This document shows positions 43,776 to 56,397 of a stretch of 64,000 nucleotides of DNA, one piece after another. A model generated the notes under the pieces. It saw nothing but the letters and a program-made list of their open reading frames with translations, was not told the DNA's origin and did not search any database. How positions within the stretch are numbered: the stretch's first letter is position 1; every line of letters starts with the position of its first letter. The DNA lies in the NCBI GenBank assembly GCA_963921795.1, contig OY997649.1:28123362-28187361 (forward strand). The letters run 5' to 3'. Both the position numbers and the translations under genes were made by a program. This DNA is from Nannobrachium achirus (Eukaryota > Chordata > Actinopteri > Myctophiformes > Myctophidae).

Positions 43776-44168
43776 GAGTCCTCATGCCAAGGACCCCCAA
43801 ATTGACGCTTATTAGCCTGCGGACCCCCATTTGAAAAGATATGCCAGGGACCCCCATAAGAGAAGATTATTATGGCTCTAGCAGTGGTCCTCAACCATTT
43901 TAATTTGAAGGGCCTCCAGTTTGACATACATTAGGCTACGGACCCCCATTTAATGGCATTTCTGACTCTGAGGCCCCAATTTATATTGTAAAATCAAAGT
44001 TAATTTAACTTTGTACACTCAAGAGTTACAAATGAAACCAAATGGACTCTGACGGGAGTTACAGACCCATAAAGGGTCCATTTGGTTCCTAACTATCATT
44101 TAGCTGCAGACCACCTGGAACTCCCTCAAGGACCCCTGGGGGTCCCGGACCTCACTTTGAGAACCAAC
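43776..44168. mobile_element. hAT-like debris
   Basis: Repeated GGACCCCCATTTG-type blocks and a right end CACTTTGAGAACCAACCG, like the elements at 49,670-50,272; two diverged copies appear fused. Confidence 0.6.
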
Positions 44169-45211
44169 CGATTTACGATCTTTTGACCAATATTTTGTCA
44201 AAGAGTGCAAAATATATTTCAAACGCAAACAATTACCTTTTTATTTAACCATAAGCCATTTTGTCCTATGACATGCCTAAAATAGGGATGCCAGGTTGAA
44301 AGTGATTAAAAAGAAGCACAAGCCGCTCTGGCGGCGTAGTGTGTGGGATCACAAACCATTTGTTCTAAATGATTTGTGTCCTTGGCGGGAACGTGAACAA
44401 ACTAGTTTACTTCGTGAAACCGTTACGTTCAGGCTTTCGTTCATGCTTCCCGCAAAACAGACAGAGGTGTTGTAGAGTTTTTCACTAGATCCACGCGCAT
44501 TGCAATTTGAAATGAGTACAAAAAGACAGATTAGTGGCCAGTTAACACCACATTTCAGTATGAAAAGAAATAAAGATGCGTGGTTCCTTGACAACTTTTG
44601 TCAAGGAACCACAGGTAGGTACTGGTCAATTATCACGTTTTAGTATGAATAGAAGATGCAAATAGTATGCTATAGCTGCTATTCATGAACTACATTAAGT
44701 TAAAAACATGCAAGGAAATCGCATAGCCATGTGCGTGTACTGACTCAGGCTGCTTTGCATAAAATATTGAATTTGTGGAAATAACTAATAAAATAAATAA
44801 ATAAAAATAGATTAGCTATTAGAGCATGAATGACAGAACTGAGTTTCTCTGCAGTCAGTCATGTCAGGGGAATCGGATGCACACAATTTCATGCATATAG
44901 TAGTCCATGCACTCCGCTGGGGCCAGAAGCGCTACTGAACGTTGAACGTCAACGAATCCTGTTTGGGCCGGGGGAGGGAAGCCTGACTGGGAGGGTTTGC
45001 CCGTTTGTCACAGGACGTATTCCTACGGACTGGGGTGGCACCTGTCAACAGGGAGTGTTGGGCGTGAAGGGTGGGAGGTGCTGTGTCCCAGTAGGGCCTC
45101 CTCACTGGCAGGTGAGCCAGTAGGGTACAACAGCAGTGACAACACAGTGTGGAGGAATTCATTGGCATATGAATTTAAAAAAGGGGTAAAAAATTATTGG
45201 ATACCCTAAAT

Positions 45212-45633
45212 CAGGGGTCTTCAACGTTTTCAGGCCAAGGACCCCTTAGTTGAGAGAGAGATGAAGCAGGGACCCCCATAACCTGTTCATAGATTCCATA
45301 TAGTCTCATTCTTTGACAGCACAATCATCAGTGTATTTTGGATTCATGTCAATTTATGTTTTCAGATATTTAACCACTTGAACCATCAATACTTAATAAA
45401 CTTGACCTTTCACTATGTACTTAGTCTGCTCTTTTCCCCCCTCTACACCAAACCTCTTTGCCGAAAATAGCCGATCTACAAGCTCACAACGCCGTTGTGA
45501 GCTTGTAGATCTGCTATTTTTGGCTAAAGTTCCCAGAATATGGATGCTAGGGTTCAAGTGGCCAATATACAAAATGAGAAAAAAAAGCTTCTATCACACA
45601 AAGATTTGGAGGACCCCCTGTTGAAGACCCCTG
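45212..45633. mobile_element. hAT-like element, complete
   Basis: Ends CAGGGGTCTTCAACG and TGTTGAAGACCCCTG; perfect 8-bp target duplication CCCTAAAT (45,204-45,211 and 45,634-45,641). Hairpin U at 45,460-45,524. Confidence 0.93.
45460..45524. repeat. Recurrent hairpin module, copy U
   Basis: GAAAATAGCCGATCTACAAG against CTTGTAGATCTGCTATTTTT; one mismatch, same direction as copies E, J and K. Confidence 0.9.
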
Positions 45634-46577
45634 CCCTAAATTATACAAATCAGGAGTCAGGACACATCGGATGCATAATTGCTGATACTGATGTGGTACA
45701 AAAAGTAATCGTGGTTGATATATTGGCCAAACCAACATGTCTGTCCGACTCAAAATAATATGTACACTGACTACAAAGGTGGACTTGATTATGGCTCAGA
45801 TACTTCTTAAATGTTGTTCAGACACATTAAGGATGAACACACAATGGGAGGGAATATTCCCAGTTGAGTATCTAAATGCAGAGGAGCTGTTACGCTCCTT
45901 ACATTCACAACCGAGGAAGTTCTGAATATTCAAATGCATTATTTTTCCAAATGCATCCTATCCTATATGCATAATTTGGTTTAGTCCAGCTCACTTTTGT
46001 TGAATTAAATGAAATGTATTCGGTATTTCTATGTTTTCATTACATATGAATTATAAATCAGTAAAAGCTTAATACACACAAAAGTAAAATACACACATTT
46101 ATTGGACCCAAATCTGTCTTTTATTCAAAGACAACGCTTCACTCCCTTGATGACCTGTCCTGTGTAATTACAGGGACAGCCAGCATGTAACAGTTCTCAC
46201 ACGTTATATAGGTCACTTTCAAAAGTAAATGCATGAGCAAAAATGCATTTTGGATTTCCAAGGAAAATGTTTTCAACTTAAGTTCGACCAGTAGATGCAG
46301 CAAGGTAACTGAATGCATTCAAATGGGACATTGCAACAACAGCTTGAGTCAGTAAGCAGTGAGTGGTTCTGTAACGGCTGCAGTCAGTGTAATGGTGAAG
46401 GTAGCAAGTACCACTTCCCTAAAAGTTTGAGAATTGACAATATAGATTGCCAGCCAGGCTTTCAAAATATGCAGACCACAAGGAATTCATAAAAATAAAT
46501 AACAGGCTATATACTGGGGACCCCGGCAGCATTTGCATATATCATAGGCTGTCTTGTCTGACAGACTGTTTACTGAG

Positions 46578-46755
46578 TGCAGCAGTTCCCTATGGAGGCC
46601 TTCGTGTCTCCATAGGGAACTGCTGTCGGCCATCAAATTATTGGCTCAGGAATGCGACAAAAACAAAAAACTATCTATGAATTCAAGTCTCCATGGGTGA
46701 GTAATCGATAGAAAATAAGTTATTTTTTGGGGGGAACTATCCCTTTAAACTCTCC
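46578..46755. mobile_element. TTAA-type MITE right end with a separate palindrome
   Basis: GGCTCAGGAATGCGAC and the end GGGGAACTATCCCTTTAA match the family at 6,516-7,483. At its left edge a 17-bp palindrome (AGCAGTTCCCTATGGAG with its inverse) occupies about 46,578-46,624. Confidence 0.6.
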
Positions 46756-48818
46756 AGCTCTCACCTAATGAAAATTAGGGCATTCAACACCCAACAAGAT
46801 CAAACACCAGGGAAAATCCTAGTTGTTTTTCTACCTACTTTAGGGATCACATCATTTCTGTAAATGAGCCAAATCAGAGGGCTTAGATTAGTGGATATTC
46901 ACATGGAAGACAGACCCATCTCGCTTCTGGCATCATACAATGACACTGGTTACTGGCTTACGCCAAAGTGTGGCCAGACCCATAATTACTGTTCAATGGC
47001 ATCCATGCATAAAATTCCTCAGCTCTCCAATTCTGTAGCCCAACCCCAGTCAATCCTGCATTCCCAGGAACAGGCCAGGCGGCTGGCGCACAGATTCTTT
47101 TTTTGCCATGATGGTGCAATTCAGCACATGTAACTCCATTTGACTATTCCCCCCAGGCTACTGTTTTCAGGAAAACAAAAAGCTCCAGGTTTTTCCTCGT
47201 CAGAGTCAGACAGTAACACATGACATTGCATGTCATTCAGTCAATACTGCCTGAGTGTTAAAATGTTTGGTATGGGGCATCCCAATAATAATGAAACTTG
47301 AAACCCTGGTAGTATAACAGTGATCAACTAATTTAATTGCACACCTAAAATGAAAAACAAACTAGCACCACCACCAGGGAAAAACTGTTACTGTAACAAG
47401 TTCCTTAAAGAGCTGTTTATCAGATAAATAACTAGCTATATTTTTGATGCACTCACACAGTATTAAAACCACTGGTCCAAACCTAATTATAGGTCAATTA
47501 CCAAAGCATTCAGGCATTCAGGCTCAGGTCTAAAGGCGCCTTGCCACGTCTTTCTCTATGGATTTACTGGTTAGGTATGATTATACAGCTTAAACAATAA
47601 TTTCTGTGCCAGCCTAGTAAATTAAAAGGCAGGAGAATTCCTCACGTCCCCAATGGTGGCTCAAGAGAAAACATCCTTTTGCTGCCAGCAATTCCCTTGT
47701 GGGTTTCTGCCTCTTCCTCAACTATCTATTTTATCCATCTCATTTTCCACACATCCACACATCATTTCACTAAAGCCTGGAGTCCTCCCCATAGTGATTT
47801 GTGCCCTTTGAGCATCTAAAAAAGCAACAACACTGAATTTCACCATAGCAATTATTTATGTAAAGGGATATTGAGTCAGTGTTCATTTAGTTTCATTTCA
47901 TATATCACCTATATAGGCTCAAGAAACAAAGTAAAGCAGCAGAGTTTTGTCAGACCATCTGTCTACTACTGAGATGACTGGCACCACTTGACAAAGACTG
48001 CTAAGGATGGATAAATTGACAACAAATATCTTCTGGTTGAAAACACAATAGCAATGCTGCAAAACTCAAGCCCCCATGAAGATGTTCACAAAGTATAAGA
48101 TGAGCAGTTCAAAAGAGCAGTTCTGGACTGTACTCCGCATTTAGAGGTAATTATATTAAAACATAGTTTATGGGGTTTTTGTTTTGTTGTCATTCCAGTT
48201 TGCTCTCAATGTATACTGAGCTGCTCAAAAACACATTTAACACAAGTGATTTTACCTAACTTGTCCTACATGCATGTATCTCCTTTGAGTCTTTGGGTGT
48301 TGAGTCAATGATAATGCAGCCAATCCAAAAAGGATGAGCATAGCCTAGTATTCATTACAGTAGCTCTACCTAACCTCTCTAGACTTAGGCTAATGCTATT
48401 ACTTGAAATATAAAACTATTAACCTAAAGAAAAGGCTTTCCTGTCTGTTTTCAGGAGTGCTCAGTTTGGGCCTAGTTGCCCCCCCTCCCCTCAGCGTGGG
48501 GATGGAGGTGTTAATACATCACAGCGAGACAGTCGACTGTTTTCTTTTAATACACAAATAAAAGTAGGACAAAATTAGGACACACAAACGTTTTCACGTC
48601 TCTCAAGTCTGAGGACCGACATTGTATTAGTGGTTGTTGTTGAAATCTAATAAGTTCTTTAAAAAAACGTAAATGATTTACATTTTTCCTCAGGAAACCA
48701 GTCCAGAAGCTTATGTAAAATACATATAAATAATGTAGGCTAGGCTATATAATAGGATCATCGGTAGACACACAACAATGAAATGAAAAACAGAAAAAGT
48801 TTAATAAAGAACTCTTAC

Positions 48819-49660
48819 CTTATTGGCGGGGGGCTGTAGAACAGCCAGCGTAGAACAACTACGTTGACCAGACAAGGGATCAACTGGGAGACTGAGATTT
48901 AATGTTGAAAAACTTTCCCCTCCAAAAAAACTGCTATATCCACTGGATCGCGTGTTCCGTACGTGAACTTAGAGCAGAGCAACAACTCAAACACAGCAAC
49001 TTTTTTCTAGATTGACCATTGTTTTTTTACTACAAACTTCTATGGAAGTAGTAGAACAACGCACGCATCAAAAGAATGTGTGCTCCTCCACGCTCCGTAA
49101 AATCCAAGGGATTCAGCGGAGGGGTGAAAAACGAAATGTAAAGAAATATATGCGCGTTGAAATGAAATGGTGGCGTTTCACTGGAACAGTGGTGTTTTTC
49201 TTCTGAGATCGAATCCGTACCTTTACTACAACCTGCGGAAAAATCCAAAGTAATTTCTATAGACCCCGCAAGTCAAGCGAGGGCAGCCCGCAGCCGTGCT
49301 TGTTGATCCCAAACCCCGTTTCGCTCACGGTGGAGAAAGAAAAAAAGTCCATTCGCCGCCGAAAAAACTATAGACTAAAGTTAGTTGATCAACTTCCTTT
49401 GACGCAAAATACCGAAACATAGGTGCGACTTCTTTTAGCTGAAAGAAGATTACAACTACAGATCCAAACTATTCTGGTCATTCCGGTGCAAAACGGTGCA
49501 GCGCTACGAGATTCCGGACTCTCCGCTTTCTTTCAGTGTCGGTAGAATAGGCGCATCCTCCTCCCCTGTGTGAAAGAAACCTGGCTCCCCCTGCCATCCA
49601 ATGCATCACCTCTCTACTCTACTCTAATGGGACCGCGATGCATTGTGGGGATTGTTGTCC
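48819..49660 (-). promoter_or_regulatory. fgfr1: fgfr1 non-coding exon 1 and proximal promoter region
   Basis: A strong splice donor (AATAAG then GTAAGAGT on the minus strand) ends an untranslated exon at 48,819. FGFR1 genes start with a non-coding exon separated from the signal-peptide exon by a large intron, and this position fits. The 5' end of the exon is not resolved. The stretch 49,200-49,620 has more CpG than its surroundings and no transposon until 49,670, so it is the likely promoter. No clear TATA box was recognised. Transcription-start mapping would settle the boundary. Confidence 0.6.
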
Positions 49661-49669
49661 TGCCTAAGC

Positions 49670-49847
49670 CAGTGGTTCTCAAACTTTGACATTTCAAGGT
49701 CTCCCCTCATAGAGTTATAATGTCTCCCTCTGACAGTGTACAAATGGAAACAAATTTGATTCCATTTGTAAATAGTTCAGACTGGGTCAATTTAGTCCCC
49801 TCTAAAAGAATCCACAGAGTCCCTAGAAACCACTTTGAGAACCACTG
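49670..49847. mobile_element. 178-bp hAT-like MITE upstream of the fgfr1 promoter
   Basis: CAGTGGTTCTCAAACTTTGA and inverse end; flanks GCCTAAGC and GCATAAGC (7 of 8). Same family as 10,724-10,904. Confidence 0.85.
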
Positions 49848-49855
49848 GCATAAGC

Positions 49856-50272
49856 CAGTGGTTCTCAAACTTGTCAAGGACCCCTGGCCTGAATTATGTG
49901 TAGCCTATCTGGCTGCGGTCTGCGGACCCCCATCTGAAAAGATTTTGTGCCAAGGACCCCCATACAAGATGTTTATGGTGTTAACATTTTCAAAGAATGT
50001 CAAGGTGTTTTGAAAATATATATAAAATATGAAGATATAGGGCCCTGGGGGTCCCTGGACCCCACTCTGAGAACACCTGTATTAGATCACGGACCACCAT
50101 AACTCTGAGACTGTACAAATGGAACCAAATGGACCTGTTTAGGGTCCATCTCAGAGTTACAACCACAGGGTCCATTCGGTTCCTAATATCCATCATTTAT
50201 CTGGGGACCCCCTGGAACCCCCCCAAGGACCTTTGGACTGGAGGTCCCCGGACCTCACTTTCAGAACCAATG
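49856..50272. mobile_element. hAT-like element directly abutting the previous one
   Basis: Starts CAGTGGTTCTCAAACTTGTC one target-site length after the first element and ends TTTCAGAACCAATG, followed by GCCTAGGC. The shared GC(C/A)TAAGC-like motif suggests insertion into the same duplicated target. Confidence 0.75.
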
Positions 50273-50526
50273 GCCTAGGCCCATGATGGTTTAGGTCGCT
50301 TGCCAATAATCTATTCCAAGTGTAAGCAAAGAAGGCATAGCCTATCTGTTCATTTTAGCAATTTAGCAAACAACACTATAAATTAAGTATTAAATTAAGT
50401 ATACATTCAGCTTACCTTGTTTATTATGAAACACCTCTTAAGTGAGAGGTAGTTTCATAACTACCTTACATAACCATTGTCCATTGCCAGCTTTGCAGAA
50501 TGTGGATAGGTCTAACAAAGAGTTCA

Positions 50527-50527
50527 G

Positions 50528-50560
<33 letters not shown>

Positions 50561-50577
50561 GATTGATTGATTGATTT
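50527..50577. repeat. (GATT)n microsatellite
   Basis: About twelve GATT units with one interruption; probably the tail of a retroposon. Confidence 0.9.
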
Positions 50578-51660
50578 CTTTATGAGCAGTTAGCAGAAAA
50601 AAGCACAGTTCAATAAAGGTCTGCTAAGAACACTGAATTCTGCAGTGCAGTGTTCAGTGCAGATGTCAATGTTAAGACAAAAGACGGGCTGGTATTTTAA
50701 TTCAGCACCTGGGACAACTTGTGATTATTGTCAGAAATATAACTTGGGTTACAGTGAAAATGTGATTTCCTTCATGTCCTTGGCTTCCGTGATGTCCTTG
50801 GCTTCATCATAGCCAAAGACAGTTTAGTTGTTTGCTATGCAAACAGCATGGGGTGTAGGACTTTGTGCACTAACTTGTTGCCTATCAATGGACCACCATC
50901 TCCATTCATTGGCCATTATGGCCTATTACCTTCTCTGGGGCAAAAGCTTTCTCCAAAGTGGTAAAACATTGTAAATGCCTTAAATGAGGTGTGATATTAT
51001 AGGTCCTTTATTTCTTCTTATTATTTTTTCAGGATACCTGATCCAGTCAGGAGAGAGAACCCCACACATTTATCAACTTCAATTGTTCTAGACTAGTTCC
51101 AATTTGTCTGCTCATTATTTTTTCTTTGATCCCTTCCAATTTCACTTGTTTATCCTGTATCCTTTATGAGGTAACTTCTCACTAATAGGCCTGATGGATA
51201 AAATTGGTATCCCGACCAGATTTTCTGTTTATAAAAGACACTGGAAAACTCTACTTGACAAACACTCTATTCAGCAATAATTGCAAGAATATAGAGCTAT
51301 TTGACACTTATTTGAACAAAAACTAGATGTCACTCAAACCTCTTTTCAATACTTAAACGTAGGTGTTACTATGAGTGCACTAAACCAACATTGAAGGTTC
51401 ATGGTGTCAGATCTGGCCTATCACAATCTGTGGCCCAGTTGACACTAGAGAACAGTTGTCGGTGTCAGATGTTAGAAGCCACATCAGTGTAAACACCAAG
51501 ACAGTTTATATTAGCTCAAGAGGTCAATCTGTGCCAATGCCATTAACATACAGTGCGTGTGTGTACCGGTACATACAATTATTTCATTATAGAATTATAC
51601 ATTTTCATCAACTTCTTGTCTTGTCCATTACAGTTGTATTATGATGTGATCAAGACCATA

Positions 51661-51806
51661 TCGTTGCTGTCGGGCAGAAACCTTGTATCTCCGTATCAAC
51701 TTTTTATGTTTTTTCCCCCCTAAAATCAGTGCCCTACTTTCTGTGTTTTAAAAAAATATATATAAAATGAACAGGTTTGGACATACAAGGTTTCCACTCG
51801 ACAGAA
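51661..51806. mobile_element. TA-type MITE without hairpin core
   Basis: TCGTTGCTGTCGGGCAGAAA at left, after TA, and TTTGGACATACAAGGTTTCC at right. The middle lacks the hairpin module found in its relatives. Confidence 0.7.
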
Positions 51807-53436
51807 ATATATGCGCTGGCAATGTTTCAAAGAGTAATCACTTAAAATGCATCTGCCAACTCAGCATGAACATGAACCCTATGTCTGCTCAAACACATTG
51901 TTTGTATCTGAAGAACTCATATGTCTTTGCTTTAATGTCACCATTAACGCATGATTGATGAGTGAAGATGTAAAGTCACACATGAACCCCAGCTTGGCAT
52001 CTCCACCATTAAAGAGCTTGGAATTCAGACATTAATGTTTTAGACATTAATGTTTCAACATGTGTTTAATATCTTTGCTTACAATTATAGAAATACTGTA
52101 TTATAGGTGATTATTTGACTCAAATGATAATATTTCATGAGGGTACATTAAATATATAAATCTAAAAAATCTAATTTACATTAAGATAAAGGCCTACCTA
52201 CATTAAGATAAAGGATACTCTTCTGCTCTACCTTTTGTGGCCAGGTCATGGCAAGGCCCCGGTTTTTGTTTTGTTTTTGGATACAGCCTTTAATACTGAA
52301 ACCAGCTAAAAGCTCACATATCCTTTATAATGATACATATGACAAATAAATTATGGTGGTGAGGAGAGTAGGGGCTGAAAATAATTGTGGCACAGGCGAG
52401 AGACAAACGTGAAGATTGCTTGGAGCAGAATAACCGGGAGGTGTTGGGGTTACAAGATGATCACTGGTTACAGTTGTGCGAGCACAACAGTGACAGGGTA
52501 CTGGGAGCAGGCCAATGAAATCTCCAGGTTTGACGAGTGCCCCTCAGCAGCGGACGAGGGCAGTGTTGGTGAATGTAACAGCAGCAGCAGCAGGGCAGTA
52601 GAAGCAGCAGCGGTGGGCAGCAGGTGGGTAACAGCCCGGGCAGTGCCTCCTTAGCAGCAACAGAGCCCAATCAGTGGCACTAGTTGCAGCAGGCCCATGG
52701 CCCGTCCTCCTCGCAGCAGCAAGAACCCCCACAGTGGTAATAGCCCCTGGCCCAGGCGACACTCCCTCAGCAACTGTGGCCGAGTTGGATGCCAGAATGC
52801 ATTGGAAAGTAAGGGAGGGAGGAAAGATTCAAGGAGGTGCAAGAGCGACAAGCCCTGTTGACTTTACACTAAAAGTAGCATAATTCTGGTCCCTCACAAT
52901 TCTGCAATTCTGGCATCTGTCACTCGCATACATTGACAAAGAAAACGTTGTCGGGTTCTATTTTGTTGACGTTTGACCAGCTTCAGCTTCATTTGCTCCA
53001 GCCTGTCTCACTCCTCAACCTTTCCTGCTACAATTGAATGCAGCAAACCTTGCATGCCCTCTTTCTCACTGCTGTTCAAATACCATGCTGTTATAGGTTT
53101 GCTGAGGCAACATTCTGAGTCTCCTCCTCCAACAGAGTTTCTGGCCATCCTGGCACACTAGGTGAGATCACCATATGTTACTCATACACCAAATTGACCA
53201 TAAAAACAAAAAGAACATGACTGTGTGTCTCCCCAATACATTGGACTTCTGTACACAGTACACACCATGCATCAAATCAGGTTCTAGGTGGGTATTTATC
53301 TTTGTCAAGCCCCCAGTCCCCAAATAACAGTTTAGCACATAGTATACCAGTAAAGACACCTGAGGGCGAAAAGCGACCTGGGCAAGGTCGCGCAGGACGG
53401 AATTCGCACCGGACGGAATTCACACAGGACAGAATT

Positions 53437-53935
53437 CATTTGCAAGCGCGATTCGAGTTGCGGTTGGTTGTTTAAGTTGGACGGGTTAAACTGACACAAT
53501 ATGTCCATATGGTCATTCCCAGATATCGGCTTAATATTGATGGCATAAAAGGGATTCTATTGTATGGGAATTCCCAGATATGGACTTGATATTGATGGGC
53601 ATAAAAGGGATTCTATTAGTGTGGTTGCCCTAACATGGCATCATCTGGGAATCAGATGTAGAGGGCAGGGATCTCCATATATGGGCATAAAAGGGACAAG
53701 GATGTGTTTAATTTGCAAGTGTGATTTGTGTCACGGCAACCACACTGGTTAAACTGACACAATATATCCATACATGGGCTTTCCCAGATATGGGCTTAAT
53801 AGTGATGGCATAAAAGGGATTCTATAGTATGGGCATTCCCAGATATGGACTTAATATTGATGGGCATAAAAGGGATTCTATTAGTGTGGTTGCCCTAACA
53901 GGGCATCATCTGGGAATCAGATGTAGAGATCAGCT
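53437..53935 (+). repeat. Tandem repeat, about 263-273-bp period with 57-bp subrepeats
   Basis: CTGACACAAT begins units at 53,491 and 53,754. Each unit holds two copies of a roughly 57-bp subunit with CCCAGATATGG and GGCATAAAAGGGATTCTATT, giving four subunits. No ORF runs through it. Confidence 0.85.
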
Positions 53936-55775
53936 CCATATATGGAGATCTAGGTGATGATCCAGTCGTCTCCATGTATGGATACCCAGGGTTTGATCTT
54001 TGATGAGGTGATGTCACAACAATGTGATGTCACAATGTCAACAAACGGGTCAGCAGCTATAGACATTGAGGCGTTACTCACGGACAATATATAAGATACG
54101 GACAAGATGAGCTGGTTTCATAGTTAACTGCAACCTACGGTCGCAATTAGAAATTAGAGAGTGTTGGATTAGATGGAAATGTTGCATGTGAAAAACGAAT
54201 AAATACAACCAAACTAAAATGGCTATCCTGTCTAGAGGAAGAGACTACCACAAGCTTGGCCCAACGGCCCTTAAAAGGCCTCCATCCAGCTGCATACTGT
54301 GCATGAACTCATCTTTACCAGTCTTGGGAAACAGAGCACAATTAAGAAGAGCAGGGAAAGAGCCATGTCAGGTAAACAGGCCAGTAGACAGGCCCCAGGG
54401 CCGCCACAGTCCTCCATTATTCACTTATAGAGAGAGCAAACAATCTCACAGCTGTTGCATTGCATTTAACCCCAAGGCAAATGGAGCAGAATGTTCTGCT
54501 GAATTGACCCATTGGCTCTTCAGCCCCAATAATATAAAAACAAACAAGACTGGATCTTGGCTTGTCTTTACAAGTTTACAGGATGATTTTGCCACATACA
54601 GATTAGATTAATTTCATGCCTGCAAGCACTTTTCAGGTTTTTCAGCCTGAGCATATCACATATTAGAATGGAATTCCTCATTAATGTGTTTAACCCTGAT
54701 GCTGAGACAAGGTTTAATATCAAAGGAAACAGCAACAGAATGAAATAAACCTGCCACAAAAAGTTCGGAAATCTAACTTTGGTCGATTATATCTCCCCTT
54801 TAATAAACCCAAATGGTATTGTGTTTTATATCATCTTCATCGTTGATTTGTCACCTTTACAACGAGGTACAGCTTGTAAGCATTGGGCATTCGAGGCATG
54901 AGCTACACAGCCAAACGTGTGGGTAGAGCCGACCCAAAATTTGCCAACATTCGGTCCATTATATCCCCCCTTTAATTATGCCAAATGGTATTGTGTTTAA
55001 TATCATTGTTATCGTTGATTCGCCACCTTTACAACGAGGTACAGCTTGTAAGGATCTGGCATTCGTGGAATGAGCAACACAGCCAAACGTGTGGGTAGGG
55101 CCCCTCCAAAAATGGTCAAAATGGCCTGGCAGGCCTGCAATGCTGTTCTTTTGGTGTTCACCTTTGTTACTCGGGGCATTGAATGATTGCACTCTCTCAA
55201 AGTAATAAGGAAAAGAAAAAACAACACATATTGGCCATTTTTACACTTTGTTAATGTTAAGCTCAGTGTCAGGGAAGCCCAAAACGAGAGTAAATGCCAG
55301 CAGAACAGTATATTGCAAGCCATTTTGGCAAAATTCTGGTCAGCGCTACCCACACGTTTGGCTGTGTAGCTCATGCCTCGAATGGCCGATGCTTAGGGAC
55401 CTAGGGAAATTTATGGAGGGGGGTCACTGGAGGAAAATAGGGGAGGGTCATGTCTTTTTAGTTTTAGTTTTTACTTTGAGTCCAAGGGAGGGTCATCCAA
55501 TTTTTATTTTTAAAATGAGCCCGGATTTTATATATTTTCTTTACAGCTTTCCTGAATAATAGTACAACAATAGTCATTGACACCCCTCCGTTGCTTATCT
55601 TGGTTTTTCCCAACAGCTGGGCTATTGAGCCTTTCCCATTGTTCCTTCTATGTGTCAATCATTTAGCTTGGCCTATCCAGCCAGTAGGCGTGTGCAGTTT
55701 CTGGCCAATCACTGACGCTCTTCCTGGCAGCGACAATACTTTTAGTCAGAGGGAAAAGTTCAGAACACAACAAAC

Positions 55776-56177
55776 ATGGCGTCTTACAACATCAAGAGAA
55801 CAAATGTGCGAACTAAAAGTTACTTGGATCACAATTTAAGAGCTTCGCTGCAGACCCTCTCTGCTGAGGAGAGTCTTGTCAGACTCAAAACTAAATTAGA
55901 GAAGAGCACGGACAACAAGAAGATCAGAGGGGGTAGGCAAGTCCTACTGGAATTGCGTGTGTGTGGCTGTTTGGATTTTGATTTTGGCTTTGAGGTTTTT
56001 TCGTCTTTTTTTCTTTCTCCACCACAACGGGAATCTTTTAGGGATAGTCTCATTGATGAAACATATGGCATCCCTGTTTTAATATATAGGGTTAAGTTCG
56101 GCCGGCAGTGGATCATCTTAAAGGATGGCAGTGTTCCAATGGAAAGCATTTTTCTTCACTTTCACATTTGCGTATAA
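55776..56177 (+). CDS. Unrecognised small ORF inside the Harbinger-like element
   Basis: 133 codons from an ATG in good context (AAACATGGCG). The N-terminal half is lysine- and leucine-rich (LSAEESLVRLKTKLEKSTDN) and may form a helix. At 55,930 an AG followed by GGGGTAGGC could be a splice donor, so only about the first 52 codons may be a real first exon. I do not recognise the protein. It is not obviously a Myb/SANT or DDE protein, and it may be part of the element or captured host sequence. Confidence 0.3.
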   Translation: MASYNIKRTNVRTKSYLDHNLRASLQTLSAEESLVRLKTKLEKSTDNKKIRGGRQVLLELRVCGCLDFDFGFEVFSSFFLSPPQRESFRDSLIDETYGIPVLIYRVKFGRQWIILKDGSVPMESIFLHFHICV

Positions 56178-56316
56178 AATTTCCCAGACAGATAGATGAA
56201 GCGGTGAGTTTACAGATTAAACATTCATAGCCTTCTCCTAAGTCCTGTAACATCATATGATATAGAAGTGGTAGCTTAAGTTCTAGAGTTCACTTTTATT
56301 CACTAAAATGTTATCT

Positions 56317-56397
56317 GTGAAGATAGCTCAGTGCATTAGTCGCTGTGCTAACGATCCATTCGTCCCGTGGGGCCGCCGGTTCGAGTCTCATAGGGGG
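56317..56397 (+). pseudogene. tRNA-like sequence (degenerate)
   Basis: TAGCTCAGTGCATTAG (56,324-56,339) resembles box A and GGTTCGAGTCT (56,378-56,388) resembles box B, at about tRNA spacing. The acceptor and T stems do not pair, so it is at best a tRNA pseudogene or a SINE head within the Harbinger-like element. Confidence 0.4.

Larger units (their letters stand above)
41641..48818 (-). other. fgfr1: fgfr1 intron 1
   Basis: 7.2 kb. hAT-like elements at 42,235-42,612 and 45,212-45,633, hAT debris at 43,776-44,168, a SINE-like block near 43,030-43,170 and a TTAA-type MITE end near 46,620-46,755. 46,760-48,800 has no repeat recognised and no coding ORF. Confidence 0.8.
50273..53430. other. Intergenic, upstream of fgfr1
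   Basis: A (GATT)n run at 50,527-50,575, a TA-type MITE lacking the hairpin core at 51,661-51,806, and a GCA-rich stretch at 52,560-52,760 of unknown nature. No gene recognised. Confidence 0.5.

Noticed and set aside
52385..52870. GCA-rich ORFs that might be a polyglutamine or serine gene
   Set aside because: The reading frames end within 100 codons, are repetitive on both strands, and have no splice structure; more like degenerate trinucleotide sequence.
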